64,000 nucleotides of DNA from SFWF01 sp045539925 (GTDB lineage Bacteria > Bacillota > Clostridia > Oscillospirales > Acutalibacteraceae), in NCBI GenBank assembly GCA_045539925.1, contig JAZQGH010000184.1, forward strand, positions 62,001 to 126,000, read 5' to 3'. Made by a program: the position numbers and the translations under genes. The notes under the pieces were generated by a model. The model was not told where the DNA came from and did no database searches. It worked only from the letters and a program-made list of their open reading frames with translations. Positions 60,811 to 64,000 of this stretch are shown in pieces. Positions within the stretch are counted from its first letter, which is position 1. Every line of letters begins with the position of its first letter.

Positions 60811-61565
60811 TTTATGTAACCGGAGACGTCCATGCGGGATTTGAAAAATTTTCTCACGCAAGATGGAGACGCGGGAAAGAACTGACAAGAGACGACTACG
60901 TTCTTGTCTGCGGGGATTTTGGCATCTGGAAAGATGACTCAGAAGAAAGATACGGACTCGATAGACTCGAAGAGAAGAACTTTAATATTCTTTTCTGTGA
61001 CGGAAACCACGAAAACTTTGACAGACTCTATAGTGACGAGTTTGAAGTCGTCGACTTTTGCGGAGGCAAAGCGCATAAGATCAGAGAAAATGTCTATCAC
61101 TTAATGAGAGGCGAGGTTTTTGAGATCTGCGGCAAAAAGATTTTTGTCTTCGGAGGTGCGAGAAGCCACGATATTCAGGATGGAATTTTAGATCCTGCGG
61201 ATTTTGAAACCGTCCATGATTTTAAGCAAAAGGTTCGCAAAATGAAGTGCGAGGGTAAGTATTTCAGAATAAACCATTTGTCTTGGTGGAAGGAAGAAAT
61301 GCCGAGCGAAGACGAAATGAGACATGGCTGGGAGAATCTCTCAAAGCATGATTTTAAAGTCGATTACATAATCTCTCACGATGCTCCATCAAATATCGTA
61401 AAATTGATTTCTTCGGCATATCAAACCGATATGCTCAATGATTATCTCTGTGTGATCTCCTGTTATACGGAATTTAAGCATTGGTATTTCGGACATTATC
61501 ATTTGGATAACGTCATAACTCCGCACTTCACGGTTCTTTACAGAACCTTTGAAGAGGTGGTGTAA
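60807..61565 (+). CDS. Metallophosphoesterase, second copy, 252 aa
   Basis: Metal-binding motifs TGDVHAGF, CGDFGIWKDD, DGNHENFD, ISHDAPSN and GHYHLDN are present. The GTG at 60807 overlaps the previous stop and has GGAGG seven bases upstream. Distinct from the one at 28740; probably a phosphodiesterase of unknown substrate. Confidence 0.85.
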   Translation: MIYVTGDVHAGFEKFSHARWRRGKELTRDDYVLVCGDFGIWKDDSEERYGLDRLEEKNFNILFCDGNHENFDRLYSDEFEVVDFCGGKAHKIRENVYHLMRGEVFEICGKKIFVFGGARSHDIQDGILDPADFETVHDFKQKVRKMKCEGKYFRINHLSWWKEEMPSEDEMRHGWENLSKHDFKVDYIISHDAPSNIVKLISSAYQTDMLNDYLCVISCYTEFKHWYFGHYHLDNVITPHFTVLYRTFEEVV

Positions 61566-61567
61566 AA

Positions 61568-62191
61568 ATGGATCTTAAAATCTCGAAAGGGAACTCCAAG
61601 CTAGGAGATATTCCGAGCGTTTCTCTTCCGGCAGGGATAACCTGCAGGGAAGATTGTGAGTGCGGAACAAAATGTTATGCCGCAAAGCTCGAAAGACTTC
61701 GTCCAAATGTAAAGGCCGCATACCGTCATAACCTCGAGGTTTTGGAAAAAGATCCCGAAACTTACTGGCGCGAGGTCGAAGCCGCGATTATGATGGCAAG
61801 GTTTTTCAGGTTTCATGTGTCGGGTGATATTCCAAACGCAGAATATTTCGAGAAGATGGTAGAAGTAGCAAAGCGTAACCGACACTGCGAAATCCTGTGC
61901 TTCACAAAGAAATACGACATAGTCAACAACTTTATATATAACGGCTGGGCGCATCGACATACAATGCCGCTTATTCCGAAGAACCTTCATATCATCTATA
62001 GCGCGTGGCGAAACCTTTTGATGAAAAATCCGTATGGTCTTCCGGAAGCTCATGTAAGATACCGTGACGGCTCAACAACTGCGTCAGAAAAAGCCAAGGA
62101 ATGCGGTGGAAACTGCACGGATTGTGCGGTAACAAACGAAGGCTGCTGGACTCTCGGTGTGGGAGAACAGGTGGTTTTTAACGAACATTAA
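61568..62191 (+). CDS. GP88-like protein, 207 aa
   Basis: The N terminus matches the mycobacteriophage GP88 family by pattern: SKGNSKLGDIPSVSLPAGITCREDCECGTKCYAAKLERLRPNVKAAYRHNLEV; several cysteines near both ends suggest a metal site. Family function not known to me. Starts 2 bases after the phosphoesterase stop. Confidence 0.75.
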   Translation: MDLKISKGNSKLGDIPSVSLPAGITCREDCECGTKCYAAKLERLRPNVKAAYRHNLEVLEKDPETYWREVEAAIMMARFFRFHVSGDIPNAEYFEKMVEVAKRNRHCEILCFTKKYDIVNNFIYNGWAHRHTMPLIPKNLHIIYSAWRNLLMKNPYGLPEAHVRYRDGSTTASEKAKECGGNCTDCAVTNEGCWTLGVGEQVVFNEH

Positions 62192-62217
62192 TTACATAAA
62201 AGGAAGGAATATAAGAA

Positions 62218-62622
62218 ATGACAACAGTAAAAAAGAGTTTTTGCGAAAATTGCAGTCACTGCGAGATCTGCTCGGTTAAAGAAGAATATAACCGTGTTTG
62301 CTGTATGATCGAAAACTCAATCGTAGCAGTGGGTTATATTGATAAATATAGAATAAGCGTAGAATGTCCTCATTACTCCCAGAGATTTGGAACCGTAAGA
62401 ACTTCTTATGAACTGGGAACAAATGCGGCTGCTATCGATTATAATGGCGTTCTCGGATATACCGCAGCGTGGAATAATGTGCACACAGAAATTTCAGGAA
62501 TTGCTGACGGCATAACAGCAACAGCAGCAACTGCAGTGGCGGCTGGCGAAAGAGCTTATTCCGACGCCGAAGTTTTTACAGATACGATAGCCACATTGGA
62601 GTCTGCAATAGGAGAAAACTAA
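62218..62622 (+). CDS. Cysteine-rich hypothetical protein, 134 aa
   Basis: The N-terminal 35 residues carry CENCSHCEICSVKEEYNRVCCM, a zinc-binding-like cluster; the middle and C-terminal half is alanine- and threonine-rich. Followed directly by the HPr-like gene. Function unknown. Confidence 0.55.
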   Translation: MTTVKKSFCENCSHCEICSVKEEYNRVCCMIENSIVAVGYIDKYRISVECPHYSQRFGTVRTSYELGTNAAAIDYNGVLGYTAAWNNVHTEISGIADGITATAATAVAAGERAYSDAEVFTDTIATLESAIGEN

Positions 62623-62859
62623 ATGTATAAATATAAAATAGAACTTGTAACAACGGCTGATATTATGGATTTCGTGAATATCGTCTCTAAAGAGGAAGGA
62701 AGCGTAAAGCTCACAGATGATACAGGTTTTTGCGTTAACGGTAAGAGTATTCTTGGAGCTGTCGCAACAGTAGAGTGGAATTCACTTTACTGTGTTTCCG
62801 AAAACGATATCTACGGAAGAATCAAAAAATATTGTAAAGATGGAAGTATCCGAGAATGA
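62623..62859 (+). CDS. HPr-like phosphocarrier domain protein, 78 aa
   Basis: The fold signature is recognisable: MYKYKIELVTTADIMDFVNIVSKEEGSVKLTDDTGFCVNGKSILGAVATVEW, with the VNGKSI motif of HPr. The phosphorylatable His (normally in the first loop, around residue 15) is not present; the loop here reads TTADIMDF. So it is probably not a normal phosphocarrier. It follows the cysteine-rich gene directly. Confidence 0.75.
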   Translation: MYKYKIELVTTADIMDFVNIVSKEEGSVKLTDDTGFCVNGKSILGAVATVEWNSLYCVSENDIYGRIKKYCKDGSIRE

Positions 62860-63014
62860 GAATAAAGCCGGATGTCGCGTATTTCAACGGTAAAACTCCC
62901 GTGTATAAATGCTCTTGCGGTGCGGTTTTTAAACGCATAGACCTTATGTCCAATAAGCCTATGAAAGGAACGCGGGATTATTGCCCAAACTGTAAAGTAA
63001 AACTGGTGTTTTAA
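62856..63014 (+). CDS. Zinc-ribbon-like protein, 52 aa
   Basis: ATG overlaps the HPr-like stop by 4 bases. MRIKPDVAYFNGKTPVYKCSCGAVFKRIDLMSNKPMKGTRDYCPNCKVKLVF: CSCG...CPNC forms a clear zinc knuckle. Function unknown. Confidence 0.7.
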   Translation: MRIKPDVAYFNGKTPVYKCSCGAVFKRIDLMSNKPMKGTRDYCPNCKVKLVF

Positions 63015-63026
63015 CGAGAGGTGTAT

Positions 63027-63356
63027 ATGTCAAATCTGAACCTGAAACTAAAAGACGGAACAGAGCTAATAAGCTACGAAGATGATTCATATTGCGATAA
63101 ATTAGGGTGTCCGACCTGTGGTTACGGTCGCGAATATGTCACGGAAATACATATCAAAACCACGAATTATGATGTGGAAATTCAGCTTGTAAATGACTGT
63201 GATGACGCCTTCACAACCGCAGACGCAATAAAGGTTTTCGCAGTGAACCTGTCTCTTTATGACGAAGAGGAATTCCTTGATTATATTGAGCAGAAGTTTA
63301 AGGCTCTCGATAATCTCAATACAGAAATAAGAATAACAGAAGTGGAGCAAAGATAA
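63027..63356 (+). CDS. Hypothetical protein, 109 aa
   Basis: The ATG at 63027 follows GAGAGGTGTAT. MSNLNLKLKDGTELISYEDDSYCDKLGCPTCGYGREYVTEI: contains a CPTCGYG zinc-like segment followed by beta strands. Not recognised. Confidence 0.6.
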   Translation: MSNLNLKLKDGTELISYEDDSYCDKLGCPTCGYGREYVTEIHIKTTNYDVEIQLVNDCDDAFTTADAIKVFAVNLSLYDEEEFLDYIEQKFKALDNLNTEIRITEVEQR

Positions 63357-63358
63357 TT

Positions 63359-63898
63359 ATGGCGATGATTGACTACGGCGCTTTAGCCTTTAAGAACGGT
63401 AAGCTCATCTCAACCGGAATGTTCACTCCGATGAAAGATATGGTCGGTTGGGAAGATACCGAAAGTGATACATATCATAACTACAGAGCGGATAAGGACG
63501 AGCCGCTGAATCTGAAAGGCAACTACTTTGCATACATTGGTGACTCAGAATGGACGGCGGCTTTTTATAAAAATCAAATCGTTGTAGTTCAGAGATTTAA
63601 AGACGGTACATTCCATTATATTCACGAGTATTTTAACGACACAAGATATACTTGGTCAAAGTGGCAAGCATATGTCACACTCGGATCGTGGATTAAAGTC
63701 ACCAAAAGAAACGGTTATCAGGTATGTAAGTGGAAATATAAGGGCGATAAATATAAAGTATATTTCGGTTACGGAGTCGATTATCACAGCTATAAAAAAT
63801 GGCGTATAGCCAATTACTACAGATCTCCGCAGTATAGACTCTATCAGCTAAAGACATGGATCGAAAATAAGATTTTTGATTATAAATATTTGAGATAA
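63359..63898 (+). CDS. Hypothetical protein, 179 aa
   Basis: MAMIDYGALAFKNGKLISTGMFTPMKDMVGWEDTESDTYHNYRADKDEPLNLKGNYFAYIGDSEWTAAFYKNQIVVV is aromatic-rich with repeated YK/YR segments toward the C terminus. Not recognised; it precedes rtcB. Confidence 0.5.
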   Translation: MAMIDYGALAFKNGKLISTGMFTPMKDMVGWEDTESDTYHNYRADKDEPLNLKGNYFAYIGDSEWTAAFYKNQIVVVQRFKDGTFHYIHEYFNDTRYTWSKWQAYVTLGSWIKVTKRNGYQVCKWKYKGDKYKVYFGYGVDYHSYKKWRIANYYRSPQYRLYQLKTWIENKIFDYKYLR

Positions 63899-63924
63899 TA
63901 CGAAAATTTTGAGAGGAGCAAATA

Positions 63925-64000
63925 ATGATCGAATTAAGAGGTAAATATTCAGACGCCAAGGTTTTTACCGATATTGTTGACAATGAATCAATCTCACAGG
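63925..64000 (+). CDS. rtcB: RtcB-like RNA ligase, N-terminal fragment (runs off right edge)
   Basis: The first 25 residues, MIELRGKYSDAKVFTDIVDNESISQ, closely follow the opening of RtcB RNA ligases (KGKYNTAKVFTDxxE...). The ATG follows GAGAGGAGCAAATA. The rest lies beyond the window. RtcB rejoins RNA ends with 2',3'-cyclic phosphate, for instance after tRNA cleavage by host defences. Confidence 0.7.
   Translation, partial: MIELRGKYSDAKVFTDIVDNESISQ

Overview
The window looks like part of a large tailed bacteriophage (siphovirus type) of a Bacillota/Clostridia-like gut bacterium. The host guess rests on strong AGGAGG-type ribosome sites, roughly 40-45% GC, and the style of the structural proteins; no host gene is present to prove it. 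It has two oppositely transcribed halves that diverge from a regulatory region at about 35.3-36.0 kb.

Left half (1-35.3 kb, all minus strand, read from right to left): a short tyrosine recombinase with repeat sites around it; a DFDGD-motif RNA polymerase of the YonO/QDE-1 type, split by a group I intron; a zinc-ribbon protein; a metallophosphoesterase; a second, full-length tyrosine recombinase; an HU-like protein. Then follows an ordered virion module: zinc-ribbon protein (possible small terminase), large terminase, portal, prohead protease with scaffold, decoration-like protein, major capsid protein (split by a second group I intron), connector and neck genes, tail tube, a RusA-type resolvase, tail chaperone-like genes, a 2530-residue tape measure, a Tal/fibre protein, a Dit-like protein and tip proteins running off the left edge.

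Right half (36-64 kb, all plus strand): a sigma-region-4-like gene behind a consensus promoter, two long structured intergenic stretches, small unknown genes, and a 32-bp inverted repeat enclosing 231 bp. Next comes a ubiquitin-like operon: a beta-grasp Ubl, an E2-like protein, a JAB/JAMM protease and an E1/ThiF enzyme, with a tRNA-Leu(UAA) inside it. It is followed by a retron/UG-like reverse transcriptase lying between two copies of a four-copy structured RNA family; a tandem array of seven SH3-like paralogues; a tRNA-like mini-RNA; an NAD+ salvage cassette (nicotinamidase, PRPP synthetase, NAMPT-like transferase, NAD synthetase); an ATP-dependent DNA ligase; a macro-domain protein; an SPFH protein; a second metallophosphoesterase; a GP88-like protein; an HPr-like protein; and the start of rtcB at the right edge.

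The left half would transcribe and build the virion. The right half reads as a host-takeover region: NAD supply plus ADP-ribose handling (a plausible counter to NAD-depleting defences), RNA/DNA repair (RtcB, ligase), and a self-contained ubiquitin-like modification system. The most exciting elements are the Ubl/E2-like/JAB/E1 operon, the structured RNA family flanking the reverse transcriptase, the two self-splicing introns with base-exact predicted junctions, and an NAMPT whose amide-recognising aspartate appears replaced by alanine beside a nicotinamidase.
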